From assembly GCA_031275595.1 (NCBI GenBank), contig JAISOO010000121.1, positions 1-44,599 on the forward strand: a stretch of DNA of 44,599 nt, in the 5' to 3' direction. Source of the DNA: Spirochaetaceae bacterium. GTDB taxonomy: Bacteria; Spirochaetota; Spirochaetia; Treponematales; Breznakiellaceae. Positions 32,713 through 41,958 of this stretch are shown piece after piece. Below the pieces are notes generated by a model, which was given only the letters and a program-made list of their open reading frames with translations, searched no databases and had not been told where the DNA came from. Each line of letters begins with the position of its first letter. The stretch's first letter is position 1. The position numbers were made by a program, and so were the translations under genes.

Positions 32713-34689
32713 CTTTATCCGCTGGATCTCGTCGCGGATAGCCGCGGCCTGTTCAAATTCCAATTTTTTGGCGTGTTCCAGCATCTCGTTATTCAGGGCG
32801 GCGATAAGCTGTTTCTTCTGGGCGGGGATAAGGATATTGTAGGATTTTTTCAGCACGTCGATGGAGGTAGCGGCGGCGTCCTTTTCCTCCGAGGCGTGGC
32901 GGGTAAGGATGTCGGCGATGGCCTTGGTGACCGTGGCGGGGGTGATGCCGTGGGCCTCGTTATAGGCCGTCTGGGCCTTCCGCCGCCGTTCGGTTTCGGC
33001 GATGGCCGCGGTCATGGCTTCGCTTTTCCGGTCGGCGTACATGATAACCTTTCCCGCGGCGTTCCGGGCGGCCCGGCCGATGATCTGGACCAGGCTCGTG
33101 AGGGAACGCAAAAAGCCGATCTTGTCCGCGTCGAGGATCGCGATAAAGGAAACCTCCGGCAGGTCTATTCCTTCCCGCAGGAGGTTGATCCCCACGAGAA
33201 TGTCGAATTTTCCCTGGCGGAGTTGGGTCAGGATCTCCACCCGCTCAATGGTTTCCACCTCGCTGTGGATGTACCGGACCTTGAGGCCCAGCCCGGAAAG
33301 GTAGTCGGTCAGGTCCTCGGCCATTTTTTTGGTCAGGGTGAGGATCAGGGACCGCTCCCCGGCCTGTATCCGTTTTTGCACCTCCCCGTAGATATCCTCC
33401 ATCTGGCCTTCGCTGGAACGGACCTCGATTTCCGGGTCCAGGAGTCCCGTGGGACGGATGAGCTGCTGTACCACCTGTTTTGACTTTTCCACTTCGAATT
33501 TTCCCGGGGTGGCGGAAACGAAAATGGTTTTGTCCAGGCGTTCCTCAAATTCGTCGTACCGCAGGGGCCGGTTGTCCAAAGCGCAGGGGAGCCGGAAGCC
33601 GTAGTCCACAAGGCTCTGTTTCCGGCTCCGGTCCCCGGCGTACATGGCCCCGAGCTGAGGGAGGGTAACGTGGCTTTCGTCGATAAAGGTCAGGTGGGCC
33701 TTGGGTAAATAGTCGATGAGGGTATCCGGGGCCTCCCCGCTCTTGCGGCCCGCCAGGGGGGCGGAGTAGTTTTCGATGCCCGGGCAGTAGCCCATTTCGG
33801 TGAGCATCTCGATATCGTATTCCACCCGGGTCTTGAGCCGTTCCGCCTCCAGCATCTTGCCGGAATTTTTAAGGAATTCGTACCGTTCCGCCAGCTCCGC
33901 TTTGATGGTCCCCAGGGCGTTTTGGACCATATCGGCGGGCATCACAAATTGTTTGGCGGGGTAGATCATGGCCCGGTCCAGCTCCTCCAGGATTTCACCC
34001 GAGACCGGATTGAACCGGCGGATCCGTTCCACCCGGTCCCAATCCAGGTCCACCCGGTAGGCCTCTTCCAAATAGGCGGGAAATATCTCCAGGGTATCCC
34101 CTCGGCGGCGGAAACGGCCCCGTTCCAGGACCGCGTCGTTCCGCTCGTACTGAAGTTCCACAAAACGGCGGCTCAGGGCGTCTATGTCGACGGTTTCTCC
34201 CCGGGAAAAGGAGGCGGTCATCTTTCTGTATACCTCCGGGGTCGCCAGGCCGTAGATGCAGGATACGGTGGCCACGATGACCACGTCCTGCCGTTCCATA
34301 AGGCTCCGGGTCGCCGAGAGGCGCAGCCGTTCAATTTCATCGTTGATGGAGGCGTCTTTTTCGATATAGAGGTCCCGGCTGGCCACATAGGCCTCGGGCT
34401 GGTAGTAATCGTAGTAGGAAACGAAGTATTCCACGGCGTTATGTGGGAAAAAGCCCTTGAATTCCCGGAAAAGTTGGGCCGCCAGGGTTTTGTTGTGGCT
34501 CACGATGAGGGTGGGCATCTGCACCGCCTCGATGATCTTGGCCATGGTAAAGGTCTTTCCCGACCCCGTAACCCCCTGGAGGGTCTGGTATTGGTAATTT
34601 TTTTCGGCAATGCCCCCGGCCAGGGCCGCTATGGCATCCCCCTGATCCCCCGCGGGCTTAAAAGGGGAGACTACTTCAAACCGACGCAT
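32695..34689 (-). CDS. uvrB: Excinuclease ABC subunit B
   Basis: UvrB is the damage-verifying helicase of nucleotide excision repair. The product is 664 residues. GVTGSGKTF near residues 39-47 is Walker A. YYDYYQPEAYV near 92 is the beta-hairpin that inserts into DNA. FIDESHVTLPQ near 335 holds the DExH box. ATPGKFE near 410 and GRAARN near 542 are helicase motifs. The C-terminal UVR domain (MLEHAKKLEFEQAAAIRDEI) binds UvrC. I chose the ATG at 34689 because MRRFEVVSPF is the conserved start; it follows a -10 box by 6 nt. Confidence 0.98.
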   Translation of the reverse strand: MRRFEVVSPFKPAGDQGDAIAALAGGIAEKNYQYQTLQGVTGSGKTFTMAKIIEAVQMPTLIVSHNKTLAAQLFREFKGFFPHNAVEYFVSYYDYYQPEAYVASRDLYIEKDASINDEIERLRLSATRSLMERQDVVIVATVSCIYGLATPEVYRKMTASFSRGETVDIDALSRRFVELQYERNDAVLERGRFRRRGDTLEIFPAYLEEAYRVDLDWDRVERIRRFNPVSGEILEELDRAMIYPAKQFVMPADMVQNALGTIKAELAERYEFLKNSGKMLEAERLKTRVEYDIEMLTEMGYCPGIENYSAPLAGRKSGEAPDTLIDYLPKAHLTFIDESHVTLPQLGAMYAGDRSRKQSLVDYGFRLPCALDNRPLRYDEFEERLDKTIFVSATPGKFEVEKSKQVVQQLIRPTGLLDPEIEVRSSEGQMEDIYGEVQKRIQAGERSLILTLTKKMAEDLTDYLSGLGLKVRYIHSEVETIERVEILTQLRQGKFDILVGINLLREGIDLPEVSFIAILDADKIGFLRSLTSLVQIIGRAARNAAGKVIMYADRKSEAMTAAIAETERRRKAQTAYNEAHGITPATVTKAIADILTRHASEEKDAAATSIDVLKKSYNILIPAQKKQLIAALNNEMLEHAKKLEFEQAAAIRDEIQRIKEKENP

Positions 34690-34695
34690 GGGGAT

Positions 34696-34724
34696 ATTAT
34701 GGAGAATAGCCCCTGGCTTGGCAA
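34696..34724 (-). promoter_or_regulatory. Predicted promoter of uvrB (leaderless)
   Basis: On the minus strand: TTGCCA, a 17-bp spacer, CATAAT, then ATCCCC and the ATG at 34689. Both hexamers match consensus at 5 of 6 positions. No ribosome-binding site lies between. No LexA-type site is recognised. Confidence 0.65.
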
Positions 34725-34766
34725 GGGCGCTGAAGCCGGGCAACGGAACCCTTCGCGTAAAAGAAC

Positions 34767-34795
34767 TGGATAATTTATCGTTTTTATAGTATTAT
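34767..34795 (+). promoter_or_regulatory. Possible promoter of the LpoB-like gene
   Basis: TGGATA, a 17-bp spacer and TATTAT (34790-34795). A leader of about 90 nt would precede the gene, which has a normal ribosome-binding site. This contrasts with the nearby leaderless uvrB promoter. Confidence 0.4.
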
Positions 34796-34893
34796 AAAGG
34801 AGGCGGTTACAAAATCCGGTAGCCCGGCGGGACTATAATTTTGGAACCAGCCTGAGCTTAAAGAATAATGGATTGCTATGAAGGAGTTGTTCC

Positions 34894-35505
34894 ATGAGAA
34901 GGTCTTTTGCCGCGGTACCGGGTTGTATCGCTGTTTTGGTTTTATTGATCGCCTGCGGCTCAAACCCCAAGGTCAGCAGGGTCGACGCCGGTACCCAGAC
35001 CGATTTAAGCGGTTATTGGAACAATACGGATGTGACGATTGTCTGCGATTCCCTGATTAGTTCTTTCCTGCAATCCCCCCGGGTGACCGATTTTATCGCC
35101 CGCAAGGGCGGGGTTCCGGTAATTCTTATTGGTTCGTTTCGGAATGAGAGTGATGAACATATAGATACCTCCATTATCACCACGATTATGGAGCAGGCCA
35201 TATTTAACAGCGGAAAGGCCCTGCCCGTGGCGGGGGGGGCTTCCCGGGGAGAACTCCGGACGGAACGGGTGGAGCAGCAGAGTTATGCCAGTGAGGATAC
35301 CGCCGCGGCGTTGGCCAATGAACTGGGGGCGGATTTTCTCCTTACGGGGTCGGTTCGGACCATTGTGGATCAGGCCGGAAAAACCACCACCAGAACCTAC
35401 TACGTATCCGCCGAATTAAGTGATATTGAGACCACCGCCCGGCTTTGGATGGGGCAGAATAACGAAATCAAGAAGGTCATTGTAAGGCCCCGTACCAAAT
35501 TATAG
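34894..35505 (+). CDS. LpoB-like lipoprotein (penicillin-binding protein activator family)
   Basis: The product is 203 residues. The signal peptide ends in LIAC (Cys21). The mature part has SGYWNNTDVTIVCDSLISSF near residue 38, VPVILIGSFRNESDEHIDTS near 72 and ELGADFLLTGSVRTIVDQ near 142, matching the LpoB family, whose E. coli member stimulates the transpeptidase PBP1B. AAGGAG lies 7 nt before the ATG. It is followed by COG3014-like and LPP20-like genes, a grouping seen in other bacteria. The PBP partner is not in the window. Confidence 0.85.
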   Translation: MRRSFAAVPGCIAVLVLLIACGSNPKVSRVDAGTQTDLSGYWNNTDVTIVCDSLISSFLQSPRVTDFIARKGGVPVILIGSFRNESDEHIDTSIITTIMEQAIFNSGKALPVAGGASRGELRTERVEQQSYASEDTAAALANELGADFLLTGSVRTIVDQAGKTTTRTYYVSAELSDIETTARLWMGQNNEIKKVIVRPRTKL

Positions 35506-35511
35506 AAGCCT

Positions 35512-35550
35512 GAGGCTTTCCCAAAACTCGGTTAGTTTTAGGAAAGCCTC
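35512..35550. repeat. Single-hairpin copy of the repeat after the LpoB-like gene
   Basis: GAGGCTTTCCCAAAAC pairs with GTTTTAGGAAAGCCTC around the tip TCGGTTA, which resembles hairpin C read backwards. It begins 6 nt after the LpoB-like stop codon. No flanking duplication is seen. It may end or protect the transcript. Confidence 0.65.
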
Positions 35551-35661
35551 CTCTTAAACGGGGTGAGCCCATACGGGGATGGATTCGCCGCGAAGGTTTT
35601 GCCGCTATAACCGCGGCATGGTATGTTCATGGTGTTACCATTGTCCTCCAAGGGGAAGGAT

Positions 35662-36975
35662 GTGAAAAAGGTCTTAAACGGTCTATTCCTGATTATACCT
35701 GTTTTTTTTACCCTCTCCTGTGCTTCAAATTCCTATGCCAGGATCGATAATGCCGTGGCGCGGGAAGATTTCGCCGCCGGTATCCATATGCTTGAAGGGG
35801 ATAAAAAAAACCTCTATAAGTCGGACCTTATCCTGTATAACCTTGACAAGGGGATGCTCACCCATTATGCCCGGGATTTTGAGGCATCTTCACGGCTCCT
35901 GGAGGAGGGGGAACGGGCCATTGAAGAGGCTTTTACCAAAAGCCTTATCCAGGGGATCGGCTCCTATCTGATAAACGACACGGTCCGGACCTATGACGGG
36001 GAGGATTATGAGGATATCTATATTAATACCTTTAATGCCCTCAATTATTACCACCGGCAGGATCCGGAAGGCGCCCTGGTAGAGATCCGGCGGATGAATA
36101 TTAAGTTACAGGCCCTGGCCGCTAAATACGGGCCCCTCACCTCCAGGCTCCGGCAAAAGGCCCTGGAAGAAACCACCCTGGACTTTTCCGGCGAAGACAA
36201 CGCCGGCTCCACGGAGTTTTCCAATTCCGCCCTGGCCCGTTATTTGGGGGCCCTTTTTTACCGGGGGCAAGGCAAGGCGGACGACGCCCGGATTGACCTG
36301 GAAGGGGTACGCCTTGCCTTTGCCCAGGCCCCCCGGGTGTATACCTATCCCGTCCCTTCCTCGGTTGCGGAGGAACTTACCGTCCCCGCCGGCATGGCCC
36401 GGCTTAACGTGCTAGGTTTCAGCGGCTTATCCCCGATAAAAGAACAGTCCGTCCTCAGGATTCCCCTTTTAAACTATAATTATATTAAGATTGCCCTGCC
36501 GGTAATGGTATACCGCCGTTCCGAGGTCGGCCATATCGAGGTGATCTTTGACAACCAGGAAAGGTTTACCCTGGAATTGCTTGAAGACATGGAGGCGGTG
36601 GCCCGGGAAACCTTTAAGGAACATCTCAAGGTGATTTACCTTAAATCCGTCCTCCGGGCGGTTGTCAAGGGGAGTACCGCCGTGGTCTTCGATGAAATCG
36701 GCCGGAACGAGGAGGGGCTTACCGGCGCGGTTTTCGGCCTCCTGGGGCTGGGCACCCAGATTTTTACGGAGATAAGCGAAGCCGCGGATTTACGGTTGTC
36801 CCGGTATTTCCCCGCCAAGGCCTATGTGGGGGGGATCACCCTCCACCCCGGCCTGTATTCTTTTTCGGTGAATTATTATAACCGGGAGGGTAAAAAAATC
36901 GCCGCGTTCCGGTATGATGATGTACCGGTACAACCAAACAAGCTTAACCTGGTGGAGGTTATATGTTTAAGATGA
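35662..36975 (+). CDS. COG3014-like lipoprotein with helical repeats
   Basis: The product is 437 residues. The signal peptide ends in LSCAS (Cys near 20). The N-terminal half is rich in TPR-like helices (LILYNLDKGMLTHYARDFEA, ALNYYHRQDPEGALVEIRRM), and the C-terminal half has a beta-rich domain. This layout fits the COG3014 family, which often sits next to LpoB-like genes. The GTG at 35662 has GGGGAAGGA upstream and opens the signal peptide. Its 3' end overlaps the next gene by 13 bp. Confidence 0.78.
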   Translation: MKKVLNGLFLIIPVFFTLSCASNSYARIDNAVAREDFAAGIHMLEGDKKNLYKSDLILYNLDKGMLTHYARDFEASSRLLEEGERAIEEAFTKSLIQGIGSYLINDTVRTYDGEDYEDIYINTFNALNYYHRQDPEGALVEIRRMNIKLQALAAKYGPLTSRLRQKALEETTLDFSGEDNAGSTEFSNSALARYLGALFYRGQGKADDARIDLEGVRLAFAQAPRVYTYPVPSSVAEELTVPAGMARLNVLGFSGLSPIKEQSVLRIPLLNYNYIKIALPVMVYRRSEVGHIEVIFDNQERFTLELLEDMEAVARETFKEHLKVIYLKSVLRAVVKGSTAVVFDEIGRNEEGLTGAVFGLLGLGTQIFTEISEAADLRLSRYFPAKAYVGGITLHPGLYSFSVNYYNREGKKIAAFRYDDVPVQPNKLNLVEVICLR

Positions 36976-38126
36976 TCCCCCTGATTTTATTCGGTGTTTT
37001 TTTTCTGGGCTGCCAAAGCACCGGTCCCGGCCCGGGTAATAACCATGCCCGGGACGATGTCGCCGGGCTTATCGCGTCGGCGTCCGCCGAGGTGGATGCC
37101 GTGTTAGCCGGTTCCTCCCGCGCTCCCGGGTCCTCCGCTGTTCCCGGGGTAAGCTCCGGCGGCGTCCAGCCCCGCTGGGTTACCGCCCCCGAATCGGTAT
37201 ATGACCGGAAAACCTATATCTCCGCGGTGGGATACGGCGATAACCGGGACATGGCGGAACGGCGGGCCCTGGCCGCCCTCACGGCAATTTTCGGCCAGTC
37301 CATACAGTCGGCTTCACAGTCGGCCACGGTTTATTCCGAGGCGGTTATTAATGGCGCCATAACTTCCGCTACCCAAAACAGCGATTTGGTCAACCTGATC
37401 AAAACATCGGCGGAGATGGACTCCCTGGTGGGCGCGGAAATCAAGGACCGCTGGTTCGACGGCAGCGGCACCTATTACGCGGCGGCGGTCATGGATCGGG
37501 CCAAAACAGCGGCCCTTTACCGGGATCTGATAACTACCAACCAGCGGCTCATCAACGACCTGACCGCCGTCCCCGATGGGGAAAAATATACCCTGGACGG
37601 CCTCAGGCGGTTTCAGCTTGCCGCGGCCGCCGCCGATACCAACGAGACCTTTCTGAACGTGTTACGGGTCCTGGGGGACGCCGGGAACGTACCGGGGAAT
37701 CTAAAAACCGGGAACGATTACCGCCTTGAAATAGCCGCTATTACCAGAAACATACCCATCGCTGTTGTGGTGGAAAATGATCAGCGGGACCGGATCCGGG
37801 GGGCCTTTGAGGAGGTACTCACCAGGGCCGGCTTTAGGGGGGGGGGAGCGAATTCACCCTACCTTTTAAGGGCGCAGGTACATATGACCCCGGCGGATCT
37901 GCCCAATAACCTAAACAAATTTGTCCGGTATGTGGTTGACGCGAGCCTGGAAGACCGCCGGACCGGGGATCGGCTTCTGCCCTTTACGGTTGACGGCCGG
38001 GAGGGGCATCTGTCCGTTCCCGAAGCGGAAAACCGGGCGTTCCGCGCCGCGGAAACCAAAATAAAGGAAACCTACGGGCCGGTTCTGGACGCCTATATTT
38101 CCCAATTTTCGGCTTCCGGTAAATAG
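36963..38126 (+). CDS. LPP20-family lipoprotein (second, larger)
   Basis: The product is 387 residues. The signal peptide ends in FLGC (Cys near 17). A Ser/Ala/Pro-rich linker follows, then the LPP20-like part near residues 70-180 (PRWVTAPESVYDRKTYISAVGYG, then AERRALAALTAIFG). The C-terminal 150 residues are a separate domain that I do not recognise. It overlaps the COG3014-like gene by 13 bp, so the two are coupled. The role is probably structural or regulatory at the envelope. Confidence 0.82.
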   Translation: MFKMIPLILFGVFFLGCQSTGPGPGNNHARDDVAGLIASASAEVDAVLAGSSRAPGSSAVPGVSSGGVQPRWVTAPESVYDRKTYISAVGYGDNRDMAERRALAALTAIFGQSIQSASQSATVYSEAVINGAITSATQNSDLVNLIKTSAEMDSLVGAEIKDRWFDGSGTYYAAAVMDRAKTAALYRDLITTNQRLINDLTAVPDGEKYTLDGLRRFQLAAAAADTNETFLNVLRVLGDAGNVPGNLKTGNDYRLEIAAITRNIPIAVVVENDQRDRIRGAFEEVLTRAGFRGGGANSPYLLRAQVHMTPADLPNNLNKFVRYVVDASLEDRRTGDRLLPFTVDGREGHLSVPEAENRAFRAAETKIKETYGPVLDAYISQFSASGK

Positions 38127-38224
38127 GCCTCCCCGGTAAAAACCACGCGCCTTTTCCCGAATATTCCCTCCTCCGCATTGCGGCGGGCCCCTTTTTGTGC
38201 TAATGTTTTTTAAGAGAGATTATA

Positions 38225-39976
38225 GTGGACGATGAACAGCTCATAGTAAAAAATTTGCCCTTTATAAGGATTTTGCCTGCCTGGGCCCAGGAATTATCCT
38301 ATAAGTACCTGTCTAAAACCACCAACCTGTATATTCTCCACGGGAATATCCGGGATCTGCTTCCCCATAAGATGAACGAGGGGGAGTTTGTTTTTGCCCG
38401 GATCCAGAATTACATATCCGAAGTCCTCTTTGGAAGCCGGGACATTATTGCCTTCTACGACCGTTCCAGCGGCGTGGCTTTTTACTCCGATGAAATGGCC
38501 CGGGACTATCAGACGGCCATGGCGGAGCGGTATCCTGATATTGACGGGGCGGATTTTATCACCGCTGAGCCGGGGCAGAGTTTTTTCTACCTGGAAAAAT
38601 ATTTTCTTATGAATATTCCCCGGAAAAAACGGATGGTGCTGATCCTGGATTACGCGGAAACCATCATTCCCGGGGGGGATATGATCCGCCTCTCCGAAGA
38701 AGACCGGTATTGCCTGGTTACCCTGAACCGCTGGTCCCATGACCCCATATTCACCCGGGGGGACGTTTCGATCATCCTCCTTACGGAAAACCTGGCGGAT
38801 CTGTCCCCGCGTCTGGTGGGTTCCCCCTCCACGGTGAAGGTGAGCATCCCCCTGCCCGACGGGGAGGTGCGGTCGAGTTTTCTGCGGTTTATGGAAAAAA
38901 AAGGCTATTTTCTGCCGGACCGGGGTATAACCGTCGAAGGGGTGGCGGCCGTTACCAGCGGGCTTAACCTCCTCAACCTCAACCGGCTGGTCATGGAGAG
39001 TTACTCGGAAAATGTACCCCTGTCTTTGGAATACCTGCGGCAAAAGAAAAAGGAGATCATCGAGAATGAGGCGGCGGGGCTGCTGGAATTTATGGAAACC
39101 ACCCACGACCTTTCCTACGTGTCCGGGCATGAGTTTGTCAAGAAGCGGTTTAAAAACGCCGCCCGGGCGATAAAGCTGGGACGGCTGGACGTACTCCCCA
39201 TGGGGTACCTTATTGCCGGGCCGGTTGGGACCGGAAAAAGTTTTATGGTCGGCGCCTTTGCCGGTGAAATCGGGATCCCCATGGTCAAATTCCGCAATTT
39301 CCGGTCCAAATGGCAGGGGGTTACGGAGTCGAATCTGGAGAAGGTCCTCAACATCCTCAAATCCATGGCCCCCGTGGCGGTGATGATCGACGAGGCCGAC
39401 GCTTTTCTGGGGGACCGGGACCAGGAGGGGGATTCGGGGACCAGCAACCGGGTGTTCGCCCAGATCGCCAGCTTTATGGGGAATACCGAATACCGGGGCA
39501 GGATCATCTGGTTCCTCATCACCTGCCGTCCCGACCTCATCCCCATAGACCTTAAACGCCAGGGCCGGGCCGAGGAACACCTGGCCCTGTTCTACCCCGA
39601 CACCGACGCCGAGCGGGAAGCCCTGTTCGACGTTCTGGTGCGGAAACTGGACCTTTCCATCCGTAAATTCCCCGTCTCCGAGGTGTTAAAAAAATTCCGC
39701 CACGAATTTTCCGGGGCTGATCTGGAGGCGGTTCTGATCCGGGCAAAGCTCCGGGCCGCCATGTCGGATCGCAGCTTTGTGAGCCGGGAAGACATGGAAG
39801 AAGCCCTGGCGGACTTTATTCCCCCGGCCTATCCCCATGAAATAGAACTTCAAAACCTGGTGGCCGTATTGGAATGTACCTCCAAGGAGATGGTGCCCCG
39901 GCGCTACCGGAATCCTGACCGCACCAAACTGGTGCAGGAGATCCAGGAGCTTAAATCCCTCCTGGGGGAGCGCTGA
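38225..39976 (+). CDS. Ycf46-like AAA+ ATPase
   Basis: The product is 583 residues with two ATPase-like halves. The N-terminal half (about 30-270) lacks Walker A but has strands such as MVLILDYAETIIPGG and VSIILLTENLADLSPRLV, like the degenerate first half of Ycf46 proteins. The C-terminal half is complete: Walker A GPVGTGKSF near 331, Walker B VAVMIDEADAFL near 384, and a second-region ITCRPDLIPIDLKRQGR near 440. There is no membrane segment. The GTG start has AAGAGAG upstream. It follows the lipoprotein group by about 100 bp and is convergent with proS. The substrate is unknown. Confidence 0.82.
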   Translation: MDDEQLIVKNLPFIRILPAWAQELSYKYLSKTTNLYILHGNIRDLLPHKMNEGEFVFARIQNYISEVLFGSRDIIAFYDRSSGVAFYSDEMARDYQTAMAERYPDIDGADFITAEPGQSFFYLEKYFLMNIPRKKRMVLILDYAETIIPGGDMIRLSEEDRYCLVTLNRWSHDPIFTRGDVSIILLTENLADLSPRLVGSPSTVKVSIPLPDGEVRSSFLRFMEKKGYFLPDRGITVEGVAAVTSGLNLLNLNRLVMESYSENVPLSLEYLRQKKKEIIENEAAGLLEFMETTHDLSYVSGHEFVKKRFKNAARAIKLGRLDVLPMGYLIAGPVGTGKSFMVGAFAGEIGIPMVKFRNFRSKWQGVTESNLEKVLNILKSMAPVAVMIDEADAFLGDRDQEGDSGTSNRVFAQIASFMGNTEYRGRIIWFLITCRPDLIPIDLKRQGRAEEHLALFYPDTDAEREALFDVLVRKLDLSIRKFPVSEVLKKFRHEFSGADLEAVLIRAKLRAAMSDRSFVSREDMEEALADFIPPAYPHEIELQNLVAVLECTSKEMVPRRYRNPDRTKLVQEIQELKSLLGER

Positions 39977-39989
39977 GGGCTGCCCGGCG

Positions 39990-41819
39990 CTACCGGTTGA
40001 GTTCCCCCAATTCGCCGTATACGAGGCCGGTGAGTTCCTCCGCGGCCCGCTCCAGTTCCACCAGGCGGTTTTCCCTGTCCCGGCGGTGTTTGACCTCCGC
40101 CATGGGGGGGGCCCGGTTCAGGTTCTTGTCCCCCAGCACCACCCGGCAGGGGATGCCGATGAGGTCCGCGTCGTTGAATTTAACCCCGGGCCGCTCGTTC
40201 CGGTCGTCCAGGAGCACCTCGATCCCGCGGTTTTCCAGGGCTGAGGCAAGGTCGTCCGCCGCGATTCTGACGGCCCCTTCGTATTTGATGGGGATGATGA
40301 TCACCTGATAGGGCGCCACGGTCATGGGCCAGACGATCCCCGCCTCGTCGTGGTGTTCTTCGATCACGCTGGCCAGGGTCCGGTCCCGGCCGATGCCGTA
40401 ACAGCCCATGACGGGGATTTGGGTTTTGCCCGCCTCGTCCAGGTAGCTCACCCGCATGGACCGGGTGTACTTATACCCCAGTTTGAAGATGTGCCCCAGC
40501 TCGTTCCCCTTTTTTTCGGAGAGCTCCCCCCCGCAGAGGGGGCAGCGGTCCCCGGCCTTGACGGTGCGGATATCCGTGACCAGCCACGGGACAAAGTCCC
40601 TGCCGCAGGCAACGTGGGCGTAGTGGAGGTCCCGGGCCAGGGCGCCGGTAACCGCGTCATGCATGGCGGTGACGGAAAGATCGGCGATGAGGGGGAGCCC
40701 TTCCAGCCCCACGGGGCCGGCAAAACCCACCGGCGCTCCGGTCAGGCGCGCCACGTCGCCGTCCGCCGCGAGACTTACCTCCGAAGCCTTGAGGGCGGCG
40801 GCGAGTTTTGTTTCGTTCACCGCGAGGTCCCCCCGGATGAGGACCGCGAAAAAGGCCTCGCCGTAACTGAACTCCCCGGAAGGCCGTTTTTCCCCCCGGG
40901 GGCTGCCCGGCGCGGAGGAGAGGTCCAGTTCCACATTCACCGCCCGGTAGATCAGGGTTTTGATGAATTGTTTCGCGTCGGTTTTGAGGAAGCCGCAGAG
41001 TTCTTCGATGGTTTTTACGCCGGGGGTGTCGATTTTTTCGACCGCCGCCGTAGAAGCCGCGGCGGCTTCCGGGGAAACCCCTTCGCCCCCCGCCCAGTCG
41101 GGCTTGCAGGCGGCCTTTTCCACATTGGCCGCGTAATCGCAGGCCCGGCAGAGAAGGAGGGTGTTGTCGCCGATCTCGCTTTCCACCATGAACTCCTCGG
41201 AACCGCTCCCCCCCATGGCGCCTGAGTCCGCCCGCACGGGGATCACCGTAAGGCCGCAGCGCTTAAAGATCCGCCGGTAGGCCCGGCCCATGGCCCGGTA
41301 GGTTTCATCCAGGCTGTCCTCGCCGGTATGGAAAGAATAGGCGTCCTTCATCACAAATTCCCTGCCCCGCATCACCCCGTAGCGGGGGCGGATCTCGTCC
41401 CGGTACTTGGTGTTGATCTGGTAGAGGCTTAAGGGGAGCTGGCGGTAACTGGAAAGCTCCTCCCGGACCAGGGCGGTAACGGCCTCTTCCGCCGTGGGGG
41501 ACACCACAAAGTCCGTCCCCAGCCGGTTCTTCACCCGGAGCAGGGCCTCCCCCATGGTCTCCCAGCGGCCCGATTCCTTCCACAAATCACCGGGGACCAC
41601 CACCGGGGGCTTAATCTCCAGGGAACCGGCGGCGTTCATCTCCTCCCGGATGATCTGTTCCACCTTGCGGAAGGACCGGAGCCCCAGGGGCAGGTAGGCA
41701 AAGAGGCCGTTGGAGAGCTTGCGGAGCATCCCCGAGCGGAACATCAGCCGGTGGCTGGCGATAAGGGCATCCCCGGGGACCTCCCGCAGGGTGGGGATAA
41801 AGGTTTGACTCAGTTTCAT
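39990..41819 (-). CDS. proS: Prolyl-tRNA synthetase, bacterial long type
   Basis: ProRS charges tRNA-Pro. The product is 609 residues, including the inserted editing domain between motifs 2 and 3. MKLSQTFIPTLREVPGDA opens the protein; motif 2 lies near TKYRDEIRPRYGVMRGREF. The insertion (about 225-400) is followed by GCYGIGRDRTLASVIEEHHDE near 450 (motif 3) and the anticodon-binding domain to residue 609. AAGGA lies 7 nt before the ATG. A three-hairpin repeat begins 20 bp upstream of the start. Confidence 0.97.
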   Translation of the reverse strand: MKLSQTFIPTLREVPGDALIASHRLMFRSGMLRKLSNGLFAYLPLGLRSFRKVEQIIREEMNAAGSLEIKPPVVVPGDLWKESGRWETMGEALLRVKNRLGTDFVVSPTAEEAVTALVREELSSYRQLPLSLYQINTKYRDEIRPRYGVMRGREFVMKDAYSFHTGEDSLDETYRAMGRAYRRIFKRCGLTVIPVRADSGAMGGSGSEEFMVESEIGDNTLLLCRACDYAANVEKAACKPDWAGGEGVSPEAAAASTAAVEKIDTPGVKTIEELCGFLKTDAKQFIKTLIYRAVNVELDLSSAPGSPRGEKRPSGEFSYGEAFFAVLIRGDLAVNETKLAAALKASEVSLAADGDVARLTGAPVGFAGPVGLEGLPLIADLSVTAMHDAVTGALARDLHYAHVACGRDFVPWLVTDIRTVKAGDRCPLCGGELSEKKGNELGHIFKLGYKYTRSMRVSYLDEAGKTQIPVMGCYGIGRDRTLASVIEEHHDEAGIVWPMTVAPYQVIIIPIKYEGAVRIAADDLASALENRGIEVLLDDRNERPGVKFNDADLIGIPCRVVLGDKNLNRAPPMAEVKHRRDRENRLVELERAAEELTGLVYGELGELNR

Positions 41820-41839
41820 AGCGGGTCCTTATAAACGTA

Positions 41840-41958
41840 GCGCTTTTCCCAACACCCGGTTGGTTTTGGGAAAAGCTTGGGAAAAAGCGGTCTAAAGCCC
41901 GCTTTTTCAGGTAAATTCAGGGTAGCTTTCCCAAAAACTGAAGTTTTGGGAAAGCCTC
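41840..41958 (-). repeat. Three-hairpin intergenic repeat upstream of proS, CGTA duplication
   Basis: On the minus strand it reads A-B-C toward proS, so hairpin C ends 20 bp before the start codon. The flanks are CGTA at 41836-41839 and 41959-41962. A transcript from upstream would carry all three hairpins in the proS leader. Confidence 0.8.

Noticed and set aside
38294..39580. A 428-codon open frame antisense to the AAA+ gene
   Set aside because: The composition is His/Pro/Gly-rich as expected for a shadow frame, and the AAA+ protein on the other strand has intact motifs.
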